NCBI RefSeq assembly: GCF_026625785.1
Contig: NZ_CP113063.1
Location: 806,001-870,000, forward strand
DNA: 64,000 nucleotides
Reading direction: 5' to 3'
DNA from: Gordonia sp. SL306
Lineage (GTDB): Bacteria > Actinomycetota > Actinomycetes > Mycobacteriales > Mycobacteriaceae
The notes below the pieces were generated by a model. The model was given only the letters and a program-made list of their open reading frames with translations. It ran no database searches and was not told the origin of the DNA. A program made the position numbers and the translations under genes. This document shows, piece after piece, positions 43,287 through 52,810 of this stretch. Positions within the stretch are counted from its first letter, which is position 1. Each line of letters starts with the position of its first letter.

Positions 43287-44575
43287 CGTGGTATCCCCAA
43301 TCGTTCTGCGAGCCAAGGCAACTGCTGTCGGAATCCCGCAGACCACACGGCGAAGGTGTGGCCGCCGGGGACCTCGGAATAGTGCGCGTCCATTCCGGCG
43401 CGTCGAGCGGCTCGGTAGGTGGTGCGTAGTCCGGCGCGGTACTCGACGTCCTCGGACCCCACCACGAACGCCCCCGCCGAGTCCGGATACCGGCGCGTGG
43501 CCATCAGGTCCATCGGGTTGACCGCTCGAAAGGCGGCGGCGTCGCCACCGAATGCGACGTCGATGGTGCGTTGCCGGTCACCCAGCGTCGGCTCCAACTG
43601 GCCCGAGATGTCCAGGAAGGTCGGGTAGAGGCCCGGATGGTTGGTGGCGAGTTGCAACGCGCACGTACCCCCGTACGACAGGCCGGCCGCGGCCCAATGT
43701 CGCCGGTCGGTATCGGCCGCCGACAGGTTCTGGCGCACCCAGGCGGCCACATCGACGGTCAGATACCTCGCCGCGTTGCCGAGCTTCGAGTCCATGCAGA
43801 GCGGATTGCCGAGCTCGGTCCCGGTGGCATCGGCGACCACCACGATCGGTGAGAGCCCATCGTGGCTGCGCGCGAACGCGTTCATGGTGGTCCCGAGTTG
43901 CCCTCCGAGGAACCAGTCGTCGGGAGCCCCGGGCTGACCGGCCATCAGCACCACAACGGGCAGCCGCGGTGTCGGGCTGGTGAAAACTGCTGGCGGCAGG
44001 TAGATCTCGGCAGGTCTAGCCTCGAATCCCGACCGCGTCCCGGGGATGGTCGCAGTCAGGATCCGCCCCTCGTCGGACATCTCCGCGGGGTTGTGCCACC
44101 GACCGATCGGGACGACCGTGGCATCGGCTTCACCCACCTCGGCGAGCGAGACCTCTTCGGCGCCAACGTCTCCCAACAACGCATCCACCGTCGGATACGC
44201 GTCGTAGCTCATGTTGATGTGCGCCAGTCCCAGGGTGATCGCCAGCACCCCCGCGATCACGGTGGTGACCTTCTGGATGACACCGCGGCCGACGACGAAA
44301 CGCGCGACCAACAGGATGGATCCCAGCAGGGCGACGCCGCCCCAGGCGTAGACAGACGTGGAGATGGGTTCGGGGAACGGACGCCACACCTTTTCCACGA
44401 GGTACTGGGCAACGACCGTGGCGAGCACGGTCACGACGACGGCCGCCGGCACGACGATCAACAGATATCGCACGCGCGGGTAGATGATCAGCCATCCGAA
44501 ACCGAACAGACCGAGGACCAGCACGCCCAGCGGAACCCACCCGTCGACGATGGACAGTTCACCCACACCGCCCAT
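43283..44575 (-). CDS. Membrane-anchored alpha/beta esterase (Fes/antigen-85-like), likely aminoacyl-lipid hydrolase
   Basis: A 430-residue protein. Four hydrophobic segments occupy about 8-125. The rest is an alpha/beta hydrolase of the putative-esterase class: RLPVVVLMAGQPGAPDDWFL, the nucleophile elbow AAGLSYGGTCALQ, an acid around GSEDVEYRAGL and His in VPGGHTFAVW. The catalytic part should face outward. It is directly coupled to the MprF-type synthase. In Corynebacterium an esterase is co-transcribed with an alanyl-lipid synthase and removes the amino acid (from memory of that literature); this pair looks alike. ATG 44575 has GAGAGG upstream. Confidence 0.82.
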   Translation of the reverse strand: MGGVGELSIVDGWVPLGVLVLGLFGFGWLIIYPRVRYLLIVVPAAVVVTVLATVVAQYLVEKVWRPFPEPISTSVYAWGGVALLGSILLVARFVVGRGVIQKVTTVIAGVLAITLGLAHINMSYDAYPTVDALLGDVGAEEVSLAEVGEADATVVPIGRWHNPAEMSDEGRILTATIPGTRSGFEARPAEIYLPPAVFTSPTPRLPVVVLMAGQPGAPDDWFLGGQLGTTMNAFARSHDGLSPIVVVADATGTELGNPLCMDSKLGNAARYLTVDVAAWVRQNLSAADTDRRHWAAAGLSYGGTCALQLATNHPGLYPTFLDISGQLEPTLGDRQRTIDVAFGGDAAAFRAVNPMDLMATRRYPDSAGAFVVGSEDVEYRAGLRTTYRAARRAGMDAHYSEVPGGHTFAVWSAGFRQQLPWLAERLGIPR

Positions 44576-44843
44576 CGCACGGCCTCTCGCCACGAGGTAT
44601 CAGGAGGTCAGAGTAGCAACTGGATTCGTCCGCACGACCGATTTGCGTGTGGATGGACACACCACCTGACCGGCTCGGCAGTGGAGGACATACGGATCGA
44701 ACGTATCAAGGGCACCCCAACCGGCGCATCCCCCTCGCACTCGTGAGAGTTATGAGGAGCGTAATCGACCCGACATCGTCTCGCAGGGAATTCGCCGATT
44801 TCCGTTCATCCGCGACGATCGCGAACGAGATGTCGGCACTGAC

Positions 44844-45638
44844 TCAGGCCGGACGGGGCGTGAGGATCCTCGGCCCGTCCGCGGTGACGGCGACGGTGTG
44901 CTCCCAGTGCGCCGACCGCGAACCGTCATCGGTGACTACGGTCCAATCATCTTCCAGCACAGAGGTTTCGGTGGTGCCGAGCGTCAGCATCGGCTCGATG
45001 GCCAGTGTCGATCCGATGACCAGGACCGGTCCGCGATTCGGTTTGCCCTCGTTGGCCAGGAAGGGCTCCATATGCATCTCGCGACCGATACCGTGTCCGC
45101 CGTAGCCCGAGACGATTCCGAAGGACCGGCCGAACTTCTGTTCCGCCGCAACCGTTCCCGACTCGATCGCGTGGGAGACGTCGGTCAGCCGGGCACCCTC
45201 GACCATGGCCGCGATCCCCGCTTCCATGGAAAGTCTGGTGGCCTCCGAGAGTTCCGAGTCGGCCTCGGAGAGTGCACCCACCCCGAAGGTCCAGGCGGAG
45301 TCGCCGTGCCAGCCGTCGAGTATCGCACCGCAGTCGATCGACACCAGATCGCCGTCCGAGAGGATGACGTCGGAGGACGGAATCCCATGCACCACGACGT
45401 CGTTGACGGAGCTGCAGATCGATCCGGGAAATCCGTGATAGCCCTTGAACGACGGCACTGCGCCTGCCTCGCGGATCACCGACTCGGCGACCTCGTCGAG
45501 GTCCTGGGTGCTCACGCCGGATCCGGCGGCCGCACGCACCGCGACCAGGGCAGCCCCCACGACGGCACCGGCCGCGGCCATGGCGTCGACCTCACCGGAG
45601 GTCCGGAACGGAACCGGCTTGGGTTTGCGAAAAGCCAT
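44844..45638 (-). CDS. map: Methionine aminopeptidase, type I
   Basis: A 264-residue metalloenzyme that removes the initiator Met from nascent proteins. [20 protein letters not shown], the metal ligands in [19 protein letters not shown] (two Asp), [12 protein letters not shown] (His), AIEPMLTLG and WEHTVAV (Glu) are all present. It closes the spc-type cluster, 35 bases after adk. Confidence 0.97.
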   Translation of the reverse strand: MAFRKPKPVPFRTSGEVDAMAAAGAVVGAALVAVRAAAGSGVSTQDLDEVAESVIREAGAVPSFKGYHGFPGSICSSVNDVVVHGIPSSDVILSDGDLVSIDCGAILDGWHGDSAWTFGVGALSEADSELSEATRLSMEAGIAAMVEGARLTDVSHAIESGTVAAEQKFGRSFGIVSGYGGHGIGREMHMEPFLANEGKPNRGPVLVIGSTLAIEPMLTLGTTETSVLEDDWTVVTDDGSRSAHWEHTVAVTADGPRILTPRPA

Positions 45639-45673
45639 GGGCGCGACCGATCTCTGTCGTCAGTTGGGCGAGA

Positions 45674-46228
45674 TCAGGACACGCCTGCGCCCAGCGCGCT
45701 GAGCACGCGCTGATGCACGTCCTGCACGTCGCCGACCGCGTCGATGGTCTTGACCTGCTCGCCGTAGTACTCGAGCAACGGCGCGGTCTCCTTGGTGTAG
45801 ACCGCCATCCGGTTACGGATCACGTCCTCGGTGTCGTCGGCGCGGCCGCGTGAGAGCATCCGGTCGACGACGACATCCGCATCGACCTGGAACGAGAGCA
45901 CGGCGTCGAGCGAGGTGTCCAGATTGGCCAGGATGTCCTTGAGCGCGTCGGCCTGCTCGGTCGACCGCGGGAACCCGTCGAGGATGAACCCCTTCGCCGC
46001 ATCGGGCTCGCCGACGCGGGCACGGACCATGTCGACCGTGATCTCGGACGGCACCAGGTCACCGGCGTCGAGGTACCGCTTCGCCTCGATGCCGACCGCG
46101 GTTCCCTGGGAGATGTTGGCACGGAAGAGGTCTCCGGTGGAGATGTGCGGGATGCCCAGTGCCTCGGACAGCAGTTCCGCCTGAGTGCCCTTGCCAGCGC
46201 CGGGGGGGCCGAGAATCACGAGTCTCAC
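45674..46228 (-). CDS. adk: Adenylate kinase
   Basis: A 184-residue short-lid adenylate kinase: P-loop [18 protein letters not shown]-site [32 protein letters not shown] and the short lid [18 protein letters not shown]. It equilibrates AMP, ADP and ATP. The start is GTG at 46228, overlapping the secY stop (GTGA). Confidence 0.98.
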   Translation of the reverse strand: MRLVILGPPGAGKGTQAELLSEALGIPHISTGDLFRANISQGTAVGIEAKRYLDAGDLVPSEITVDMVRARVGEPDAAKGFILDGFPRSTEQADALKDILANLDTSLDAVLSFQVDADVVVDRMLSRGRADDTEDVIRNRMAVYTKETAPLLEYYGEQVKTIDAVGDVQDVHQRVLSALGAGVS

Positions 46229-47550
46229 TTGAGGAACCCTTCGTACTTGCGTTGCATCAGTTGACTGTTGACTTGCTTCATCGTGTCCAGACCCACGCCG
46301 ACCATGATCAACACGGCCGTGCCCCCGAATGGCAGGTTCTGGGCACCGCCGCTGTTCCCGATCTCCAGGAACAGGTTCGGCAGTACCGCGATGATACCGA
46401 GGTAGATCGAACCCGGCAGCGTGATGCGGCTCAGCACGTAGCCGAGATAGTCCGCGGTCGGCGATCCCGGACGGATGCCGGGGATGAACCCGCCGTACTT
46501 CTTCATGTCATCGGCGCGTTCCTCCGGATTGAAGGTGACCGCCACGTAGAAGTACGTGAAGAAGATGATCATCAGGAAGTACACGAGGATGTAGACCCAG
46601 CTGCTGGGGTCGGTCAGGTACTGATTGATGTAGCGCTGCCAGGTCGACTGCTCGCCTTCCGAGTTCTGCGTCAACTGCAGGATCAGCTGCGGCAGGTACA
46701 GCAGAGAGGACGCGAAGATCACCGGGATGACGCCGGCCTGGTTGACCTTCAGCGGTAGATAGGTCGACGAGCCGCCGTACATCTTGCGGCCGACCATCCG
46801 CTTCGCGTACTGCACCGGGATACGCCGCTGGCCCTGCTCGATGAACACGACACCGGCGACGATGACCAATGCCGCCACACAGACGAGGCCGAAGACCAGG
46901 CCGCCGCGGGTGTCGAGGATCATCTTGCCCTCGGACGGGATGCGTGCCGCGATACCGGCGAAGATCAGCAGCGACATACCGTTGCCGATGCCCCGCTCGG
47001 TGATCAGCTCGCCGAACCACATCACCACACAGGCACCGGCGGTCATCACGAGCACGATGATCGCGAGGCCGAAGATGGACTGGTCGTTGAGGATCTGATC
47101 GGCCTGTGAACAGTCCTGGAGGAGCTGTCCACGATCGGCGAGCGCGACGATGCCGGTCGACTGCAGCAATGCGAGCGCAACCGTCAGGTAGCGCGTGTAC
47201 TGCGTCATCTTGGCCTGGCCGGACTGGCCCTCCTTGCGCAACTGCTCGAAGCGCGGGATGACGACGGTCAGCAACTGCACGATGATGCTGGCGGTGATGT
47301 ACGGCATGATGCCGATCGCGAACACCGACAGCTGCAGCAACGCACCGCCGGAGAACATGCTGATCAACGAATAGATATCGGCGGAGCTGCCGTGAGACAC
47401 CTCATCGAGGCACGCATGGACGGCTTTGTAGTCGACACCGGGGGAAGGAATGGTCGCACCCAGTCGATACAGCACGATGATGCCGACGACGAAGAGGATC
47501 TTCTTCCTCAGATCGGGCGTCCGGAAGGCCGCGACGAGGGGGGAAAACAC
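46225..47550 (-). CDS. secY: Preprotein translocase subunit SecY
   Basis: A 441-residue channel protein with ten membrane helices. [20 protein letters not shown], the plug region after [48 protein letters not shown] and [20 protein letters not shown] are hallmarks, the last being the cytoplasmic loop that meets SecA and the ribosome. It is preceded by a 231-base gap with a strong hairpin after rplO, so it may start its own transcript with adk and map. Confidence 0.98.
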   Translation of the reverse strand: MFSPLVAAFRTPDLRKKILFVVGIIVLYRLGATIPSPGVDYKAVHACLDEVSHGSSADIYSLISMFSGGALLQLSVFAIGIMPYITASIIVQLLTVVIPRFEQLRKEGQSGQAKMTQYTRYLTVALALLQSTGIVALADRGQLLQDCSQADQILNDQSIFGLAIIVLVMTAGACVVMWFGELITERGIGNGMSLLIFAGIAARIPSEGKMILDTRGGLVFGLVCVAALVIVAGVVFIEQGQRRIPVQYAKRMVGRKMYGGSSTYLPLKVNQAGVIPVIFASSLLYLPQLILQLTQNSEGEQSTWQRYINQYLTDPSSWVYILVYFLMIIFFTYFYVAVTFNPEERADDMKKYGGFIPGIRPGSPTADYLGYVLSRITLPGSIYLGIIAVLPNLFLEIGNSGGAQNLPFGGTAVLIMVGVGLDTMKQVNSQLMQRKYEGFLK

Positions 47551-47725
47551 TAACTCCTCCTAGGAACGACCACGCGGATGGACTCGGACGTCCCCCCACG
47601 TGCTCGGCAATCGACGTTGATCGAAGCGTCAAGACAACGCTTGAACTCTAACAGTCACGCCATCGGCCCTCGTCAGCGCGACGGGGTGATGTCCGCCTTG
47701 CGCGATTGGCCTCATGACGCCGAAA

Positions 47726-47773
47726 CCGTCGGCGGGCGGGCAGCGCCGTTTCCGTGCTGCCTGCCGCCGACGG
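47726..47773 (-). terminator. Hairpin after rplO, before secY
   Basis: The arms 47726-47744 (CCGTCGGCGGGCGGGCAGC) and 47756-47773 pair with one bulge over about 18 bp, with an 11-base loop. It lies nine bases after the rplO stop. It may terminate most ribosomal transcripts, leaving secY-adk-map under a separate promoter in the remaining gap (47551-47725). Confidence 0.7.
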
Positions 47774-47781
47774 TATGTGGC

Positions 47782-48222
47782 TCAGAGTTCGGTGACGCTG
47801 CCTCCGGCAGCGGCGATCTTCTCTTTGGCCGAGGCCGTGAACTTGTTGGCGGTGACGTTGACCGCGACACCGAGGTCGCCGTCGCCGAGCACCTTGACCA
47901 ACTGGTTCTTGCGAACCGCACCGGCCGCGACGAGCTCGTCGACCCCGATGGTGCCGCCCTGCGGGAACAGCTTGGCGATGTCACCCACGTTGACGACCTG
48001 GTACTCGACCCGGTTGCGGTTGGTGAAGCCCTTCAGCTTCGGCAACCGCATGTGGATCGGCATCTGGCCACCCTCGAACGCGGCGGGCACGTTCTTGCGT
48101 GCCTTGGTGCCCTTGGTGCCGCGGCCTGCGGTCTTACCCTTGGACCCCTCACCGCGACCCACACGGGTCTTGTCTGTCTTCGCGCCCGGAGCGGGGCGAA
48201 GATGATGGAGCTTGATTGTCAT
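47782..48222 (-). CDS. rplO: 50S ribosomal protein L15
   Basis: A 146-residue protein: [60 protein letters not shown] and the globular end [15 protein letters not shown]. Start overlaps the rpmD stop by one base. Confidence 0.99.
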   Translation of the reverse strand: MTIKLHHLRPAPGAKTDKTRVGRGEGSKGKTAGRGTKGTKARKNVPAAFEGGQMPIHMRLPKLKGFTNRNRVEYQVVNVGDIAKLFPQGGTIGVDELVAAGAVRKNQLVKVLGDGDLGVAVNVTANKFTASAKEKIAAAGGSVTEL

Positions 48223-48404
48223 TACTTGACCTCTTCGACTGTCACGAGGTGCCGAACCACGTTGATGAGGCCGCGGTTGATCGGGGTGTCCTCGCGGGTG
48301 ACCGACTTGCGGATGCCCTTCAGGCCGAGGGTCCGCAGGCTGTCACGCTGGTTGCTCTTGGTACCGATGGTGCCCTTGATCTGGGTGATCTTCAGCTCTG
48401 CCAT
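48222..48404 (-). CDS. rpmD: 50S ribosomal protein L30
   Basis: A 60-residue protein: [34 protein letters not shown] and [19 protein letters not shown] 48404 shares one base with the rpsE stop (TGATG), so translation is coupled. A GTG one codon earlier is in frame. Confidence 0.98.
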   Translation of the reverse strand: MAELKITQIKGTIGTKSNQRDSLRTLGLKGIRKSVTREDTPINRGLINVVRHLVTVEEVK

Positions 48405-49063
48405 CACTTAGCTCCCTGACTCAGCGCACGTGCACGCAGCATGCCTGCAGGCGCAACATCTTCGATCGACAGCCCGCGACGTGCCGCGACCTCTTCGGGA
48501 CGCTGCAGCATCTTCAGCGCGGCAACGGTGGCGTGAACCACGTTGATCGCATTGTCACTGCCGAGACTCTTGGCGAGGACGTCGTGCACACCCGCACACT
48601 CGAGCACGGCACGCACCGCGCCACCGGCGATCACACCGGTACCCGGGCTGGCCGGGCGGAGCATCACGACGCCTGCCGCGGCCTCACCCTGCACGGGGTG
48701 GGTCACGGTGCCGCCGATCAGGGGCACGCGGAAGAAGTTCTTGCGAGCCTCTTCGACGCCCTTCTGGATGGCCGCAGGAACTTCCTTGGCCTTGCCGTAG
48801 CCGACTCCGACCATGCCCTGGCCGTCGCCGACGACCACGAGGGCGGTGAAGGAGAACCGACGTCCACCCTTGACCACCTTGGAGACACGGTTGATGGCGA
48901 CGACACGCTCGAGCTGGTTGCGGTCCTCGCGATCGCGACCACCACGGTCGTCGCGGCGGCCGCGACCGCCGCCACCGCGACGGTCGTTGCCGCCGCCTGC
49001 TGCGTTCGAGTTGTTGTCGTTTCCGGCGGGTCCGTTTCCGCCGTCACGCTGACGTCCGGGCAT
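48404..49063 (-). CDS. rpsE: 30S ribosomal protein S5
   Basis: A 219-residue protein. Residues 1-48 are an extra Gly/Asn/Arg/Asp-rich tail (repeats of GG, RR and DDR) before the conserved body [20 protein letters not shown] and [21 protein letters not shown]5 guards decoding accuracy and mRNA entry. The N-terminal extension is longer than in E. coli and usual in actinobacteria. Confidence 0.98.
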   Translation of the reverse strand: MPGRQRDGGNGPAGNDNNSNAAGGGNDRRGGGGRGRRDDRGGRDREDRNQLERVVAINRVSKVVKGGRRFSFTALVVVGDGQGMVGVGYGKAKEVPAAIQKGVEEARKNFFRVPLIGGTVTHPVQGEAAAGVVMLRPASPGTGVIAGGAVRAVLECAGVHDVLAKSLGSDNAINVVHATVAALKMLQRPEEVAARRGLSIEDVAPAGMLRARALSQGAK

Positions 49064-49109
49064 CAGAGGTCCCCTCCGGTCATGTCGGTAGTGCTGGTGT
49101 AGATGGTCA

Positions 49110-49514
49110 TCAGAAGCTCAACCCTCCCTCGCGGGCGGCGTCGGCGAGCGCGGCGATCCGGCCGTGGTAGTCCTTACCACCACGGTCGAACACGACGGCC
49201 TCGACACCGGCGGCCTTGGCGCGGGCAGCGATCAGCTCGCCGACCTTGCGGGCCTGCGCGGACTTGTCGCCGCCGGCCGCACGCACGTCTGCCTCGATCG
49301 ACGATGCCGCGGCCAGGGTCTTGCCTGCCAGATCGTCGATGAGCTGCACGTGGATGTGGCGCGAGCTGCGCTTGACCGCGAGACGCGGACGCTCCGGGGT
49401 GCCGCTGACCTTCTTGCGCAGGCGGAAATGACGATTCGTGGTCGCGGTGCGACGACGAGTCGAGATGTCCCGGCCGAGCGGCTTGCGGGTGCTCTTGGTT
49501 GCTGTGTCAGTCAT
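49110..49514 (-). CDS. rplR: 50S ribosomal protein L18
   Basis: A 134-residue 5S-rRNA binding protein: [60 protein letters not shown] and EGGLSF. It lies between rplF and rpsE, three bases after rplF. Confidence 0.98.
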   Translation of the reverse strand: MTDTATKSTRKPLGRDISTRRRTATTNRHFRLRKKVSGTPERPRLAVKRSSRHIHVQLIDDLAGKTLAAASSIEADVRAAGGDKSAQARKVGELIAARAKAAGVEAVVFDRGGKDYHGRIAALADAAREGGLSF

Positions 49515-49517
49515 GGC

Positions 49518-50054
49518 TTACTTACCCGTCTTTCCGACCTTGCGACGGATCTGCTCACCCTCGTAGCGAATGCCCTTGCCCTTGTAGGGGTCCGGACGAC
49601 GCAGGCGGCGGATGTTCGCCGAGATCTGGCCGACTTGCTGCTTGTCGATACCCGAGACCGAGAACTTGGTGGGCGACTCGACGGCGAAGCTGATGCCGTC
49701 GGGTGCCTCGATCGGCACGGGGTGGCTGTAGCCGAGGGCGAACTCGAGGTCACTGCCCTTGGCCTGCACGCGGTAGCCGACACCGAAGATCTCCATCTTC
49801 GTGGTGTAGCCCTGCGTGACGCCGACGACGAGGTTGTTCACCAGCGACCGGCTCAAACCGTGCAGTGCACGGCTGCGGCGCTCGTCATTCGGCCGGCTGA
49901 CAACGACCGCGTTGTCTTCCTTGGCGATGGTGATCGGCTCCGACACGGTCAGGCTCAATTCACCCTTGGGGCCCTTGACCTTCACGTTCTGGCCGTCGAT
50001 CGTGACGTCGACACCAGCGGGGATCTCGATGGGGTTCTTACCGATACGCGACAT
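49518..50054 (-). CDS. rplF: 50S ribosomal protein L6
   Basis: A 178-residue protein: [55 protein letters not shown] and the C-terminal [20 protein letters not shown]. It sits near the factor-binding site of the 50S subunit. Confidence 0.99.
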   Translation of the reverse strand: MSRIGKNPIEIPAGVDVTIDGQNVKVKGPKGELSLTVSEPITIAKEDNAVVVSRPNDERRSRALHGLSRSLVNNLVVGVTQGYTTKMEIFGVGYRVQAKGSDLEFALGYSHPVPIEAPDGISFAVESPTKFSVSGIDKQQVGQISANIRRLRRPDPYKGKGIRYEGEQIRRKVGKTGK

Positions 50055-50069
50055 GTTGAGACCTCCCCC

Positions 50070-50468
50070 TTACCAGACGTAAGCGAGGACTTCGCCGCCC
50101 ACGCGCTGATTGGCTGCCTGACGGTCGGTGAGCAGACCCGATGACGTGGAGATGATGGCCACGCCGAGGCCGCCCAGAACCTTGGGCATGTTGGTGGACT
50201 TTGCGTACACCCGAAGACCCGGCTTCGAGACGCGGCGCAGACCAGCAATGCTGCGCTCACGGCTGGGGCCGTACTTCAGGGAGACGACGAGGTTCTTGCC
50301 GACCTCCGCATCTTCGGTGCGGTAGTCGGTGATGTAGCCCTCGCGCTTCAGGATCTCGGCGATGTTCACCTTGATCTTCGACGACGGGAGGGTCACCTCG
50401 TCGTGGAACGCCGAATTGGCGTTACGCAGACGTGTCAAGAAGTCTGCGATCGGGTCAGTCATGGTCAT
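50070..50468 (-). CDS. rpsH: 30S ribosomal protein S8
   Basis: A 132-residue protein: [60 protein letters not shown] and GGEVLAYVW. In most actinobacteria rpsN and rplE precede rpsH; here rpsH is the first gene of the transcript, behind a promoter at 50675-50703. Confidence 0.99.
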   Translation of the reverse strand: MTMTDPIADFLTRLRNANSAFHDEVTLPSSKIKVNIAEILKREGYITDYRTEDAEVGKNLVVSLKYGPSRERSIAGLRRVSKPGLRVYAKSTNMPKVLGGLGVAIISTSSGLLTDRQAANQRVGGEVLAYVW

Positions 50469-50674
50469 GGTTGACCGTCAACCTTTCTCGTAGCGGTTCC
50501 CATACAGCGCCTGCCCGGGTTTTGATCCCCTGACCTGCGGTGGGCCTTCCACGAAGCGGATAGTTGTGAAAAGGTTCTCGCCGCCGATGCCCTCGGTTTT
50601 TCACCGGCACCGGAGACTATTCGGTTGTGGCGTGCGCGCCCCGGGGAAGACCGCAGAGCGCAGGCAACCGCTCT

Positions 50675-50703
50675 AGTGTAGAGAATTCGCTGGCCAGACC
50701 CAA
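50675..50703 (-). promoter_or_regulatory. Promoter of the rpsH-rplO operon
   Basis: On the minus strand TTGGGT (50703-50698), a 17-base spacer and TACACT (50680-50675) give a good housekeeping-type promoter. The transcript would start near 50668, leaving a leader of about 200 bases before rpsH. Confidence 0.65.
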
Positions 50704-50730
50704 ATCGCTGCGATCGAGGCCTCCTCGCGT

Positions 50731-50772
50731 GATCTCGATACGCCGTCTCGCAAGCTCGACGGCTACTCGATC
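50731..50772. repeat. Dispersed repeat copy
   Basis: This copy reads GATCTCGATACGCCGTCTCG, then caagctcgac, then GGCTACTCGATC. It is almost identical to 30871-30911, in the same orientation. Confidence 0.8.
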
Positions 50773-50850
50773 GGCGGCGGAATCCGTCGCCCAGTCACCA
50801 TCTGTCGGTTGAGTGGGCACCCGCCGCACGACGGCCCGGCGCCACCCATT

Positions 50851-50905
50851 GTCGGTTGAGTAGGCACGAGCGAGCGAAGCGAGCCCGAGCCGTATCGAAA
50901 CCCCC
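50851..50905. repeat. Dispersed repeat copy, variant
   Basis: GTCGGTTGAGTAGGCACGAG leads to GCGAGCGAAGCGAGCCCGAG and CCGTATCGAAACCCC. It shares TGAGTAG and CGTATCGA ends with the other copies but has a longer GCGAG-rich middle. Confidence 0.7.
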
Positions 50906-50928
50906 GCGTATCCCCGACCCATCGACCA

Positions 50929-51600
50929 TCACCCCAGCACGAAGTCGAACCTCGAGGTCGGCACCACGTCGAGGTTGCGGTCCGCACCGAATCGGCCGAC
51001 GCTCTCGAGCATCCGCGTCATGCGGCGCTCGAGTTCCTGCTGGTCACCGCCGCTTCCATAGAAGGCGTGGACGTCGGAGACGGCAGCCATCGGGAACAGC
51101 TCCTCGACGATGGCGTCGACCGCCGGGGCGTCGGCGGTCAGTGGTCGGCCGACGATGTTCTGGTAGTAGCCGAAGGTCGCCTGGGTCTCGATGGCCACCT
51201 GCGTGTGCTCGTCCAGCCACCGGTGCAGCCAGTCGGCGCGCGCGAGGTCGCCGGGTCTCCGAAGGAACGCGACGTTGCTCAACGCCTCTATCCGGGTGCC
51301 GTCGGCGGGGAGTACCGGATCCAGCGGTGCGCGCTCATCGACCTCCCACGCGGCCAGTCGCGCGACCCGTCCGGCGAGCACATCGAGTACCGGGGCCAGA
51401 TCCGCGGCCCAGACACTCACGACGCCACCGATCGGCGGATCGAGCTCGTCGATGCGCATCGCGCCTGCGACCGAGTCGTCGCCGACATTCACCTGCAACC
51501 GTCGCGCGCCCGCTGCCGCGCACTCCTCGACCAGATCCGCCGCACGCAGCGTCGCACTCAGATCCTCCCCCCACACCACCGCAATCGCCTTCGAGTCCAT
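50929..51600 (-). CDS. EthD-domain (dimeric alpha/beta-barrel) protein
   Basis: A 223-residue protein with two ferredoxin-like halves. AIAVVWGEDLSATLRAADLV opens the first and FLRRPGDLARADWLHRWLDE the second. YYQNIVGRPLTADAPAVDAI and the ending SRFDFVLG are characteristic of EthD relatives. Such proteins are small oxygenase or isomerase accessories; the role here is unknown. ATG 51600 starts MDSKAIAVVW; a frame to 51666 adds unlikely Arg/Pro sequence. Confidence 0.82.
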   Translation of the reverse strand: MDSKAIAVVWGEDLSATLRAADLVEECAAAGARRLQVNVGDDSVAGAMRIDELDPPIGGVVSVWAADLAPVLDVLAGRVARLAAWEVDERAPLDPVLPADGTRIEALSNVAFLRRPGDLARADWLHRWLDEHTQVAIETQATFGYYQNIVGRPLTADAPAVDAIVEELFPMAAVSDVHAFYGSGGDQQELERRMTRMLESVGRFGADRNLDVVPTSRFDFVLG

Positions 51601-51695
51601 GACGCGCCACGGTAGCCGCCCGACGCGGCGCGGCTCCGCAGAACCGGGTGACCGAGCCGTCTGCACGGACCGGGCATTTCCGGCACCATCGGGTG

Positions 51696-52781
51696 ATGAA
51701 CCGGCGACAGTTCCTCACCGTAGGGGCCGTCGCGGGCCTGTCGGTGGCGGCGAGCGCATGCACCGGGGGCGCGGACACGCCGCCGGCGTCGTCGGCGACA
51801 TCGACAGGACCGAATCCCGACGCTCCCCGGGTGTCGACCGTTGCCGACGGCCTGAACGTCCCGTGGGCGATCGCCTTCCTAAGCGACGGAAGTGCCCTGG
51901 TCACCCAGCGTGACGACGCCACCATCGCCCGCGTCTCACCCGACGGAACCGTCGCGACCGTCGGTGACGTGTCGGGCGTTGCCCCGCGCGGCGAAGGCGG
52001 CTTGCAGGGCATCGCCATCGCACCGGGTGATGAGTCGGCCGTGTTCGTCTACTACACCTCCGAGGACGACAACCGATTGGTGCGGATGGATTTCGACGGG
52101 CGCCGCGTCACCTCTCCCCGCCCGTTGCTGACCGGTCTCGACGCCGCCTACAACCATCACGGCGGAGCGATCGGGTTCGGACCCGACGGGCGCCTCTACG
52201 TCGCCGTCGGCGATGCGGCACAGCGCGACGTGGCGCAAGACCTGAGTGAGCTCAACGGCAAGATCCTCCGCCTGGAGCCCGACGGACGCCCGCCCTCCGA
52301 CAACCCGTTCGGGAACGAGATCTGGTCGTACGGGCACCGCAACGTGGAAGGACTCGCCTTCGACGGCGCAGGCCGTCTCTGGGCGAGCGAGTTCGGTCAG
52401 GACGACCAGGACGAGCTCAACCTCATCCGACGAGGCGGCAACTACGGGTGGCCGGAGGTCGAGGGGCGCGCGGGCGACGCCGGCGACCCGGGTTTCATCG
52501 CGCCGGCATTGACCTGGACGACGGACGAGGCGTCGCCTGCCGGGCTCGCGATCGTCGGGACCACGGCCTACGTGGCTGCGCTGCGGGGCCGCCGACTGTG
52601 GCGGGTGCCGCTCGACGGCGATACCGCAGGGGAACCCACGGCCATGTTGACGGATCGTCACGGCCGTCTTCGTGCGGTCGCCGCCGCGCCCGATGGCTCG
52701 GTGTGGATCAGCACCAGCAACACCGACGGCCGCGGACGACCCGACGAGCGGGACGATCGGATTCTGCAACTGACGGTGTGA
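51696..52781 (+). CDS. Tat-exported PQQ-dependent sugar dehydrogenase-like lipoprotein
   Basis: A 361-residue beta-propeller of the aldose sugar dehydrogenase (YliI/GdhB) class. MNRRQFLTVGAVAGLSVAAS contains a twin-arginine motif, and SAC (Cys22) is a lipobox. Then come VPWAIAFLSDGSALVTQRDD, EGGLQGIAIAP, NHHGGAIGFGPDGRLYVAVG, GHRNVEGLAFD and ASEFGQDDQDELNLI, which hold the His, Arg and Asp residues that bind PQQ, sugar and calcium. It would oxidise a sugar outside the membrane. No PQQ synthesis genes are in view. Confidence 0.9.
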   Translation: MNRRQFLTVGAVAGLSVAASACTGGADTPPASSATSTGPNPDAPRVSTVADGLNVPWAIAFLSDGSALVTQRDDATIARVSPDGTVATVGDVSGVAPRGEGGLQGIAIAPGDESAVFVYYTSEDDNRLVRMDFDGRRVTSPRPLLTGLDAAYNHHGGAIGFGPDGRLYVAVGDAAQRDVAQDLSELNGKILRLEPDGRPPSDNPFGNEIWSYGHRNVEGLAFDGAGRLWASEFGQDDQDELNLIRRGGNYGWPEVEGRAGDAGDPGFIAPALTWTTDEASPAGLAIVGTTAYVAALRGRRLWRVPLDGDTAGEPTAMLTDRHGRLRAVAAAPDGSVWISTSNTDGRGRPDERDDRILQLTV

Positions 52782-52810
52782 CCCGTCGTCGGGCTGCCAC
52801 AGTTGATGTC

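Larger units (their letters stand above)
50469..50928. other. 460-base gap upstream of rpsH: leader, promoter and repeats
   Basis: From the rpsH side the gap holds about 200 bases of probable leader, the promoter at 50675-50703, a repeat copy at 50731-50772, a partial copy (TGTCGGTTGAGTGGGCAC, about 50803-50820) and another copy at 50851-50905. I see no gene in it; open frames here run in the repeats. Confidence 0.7.

Noticed and set aside
50469..50928. Short open frames in the gap upstream of rpsH as genes
   Set aside because: They run through the dispersed repeats, lack ribosome-binding sites and have no recognisable sequence.
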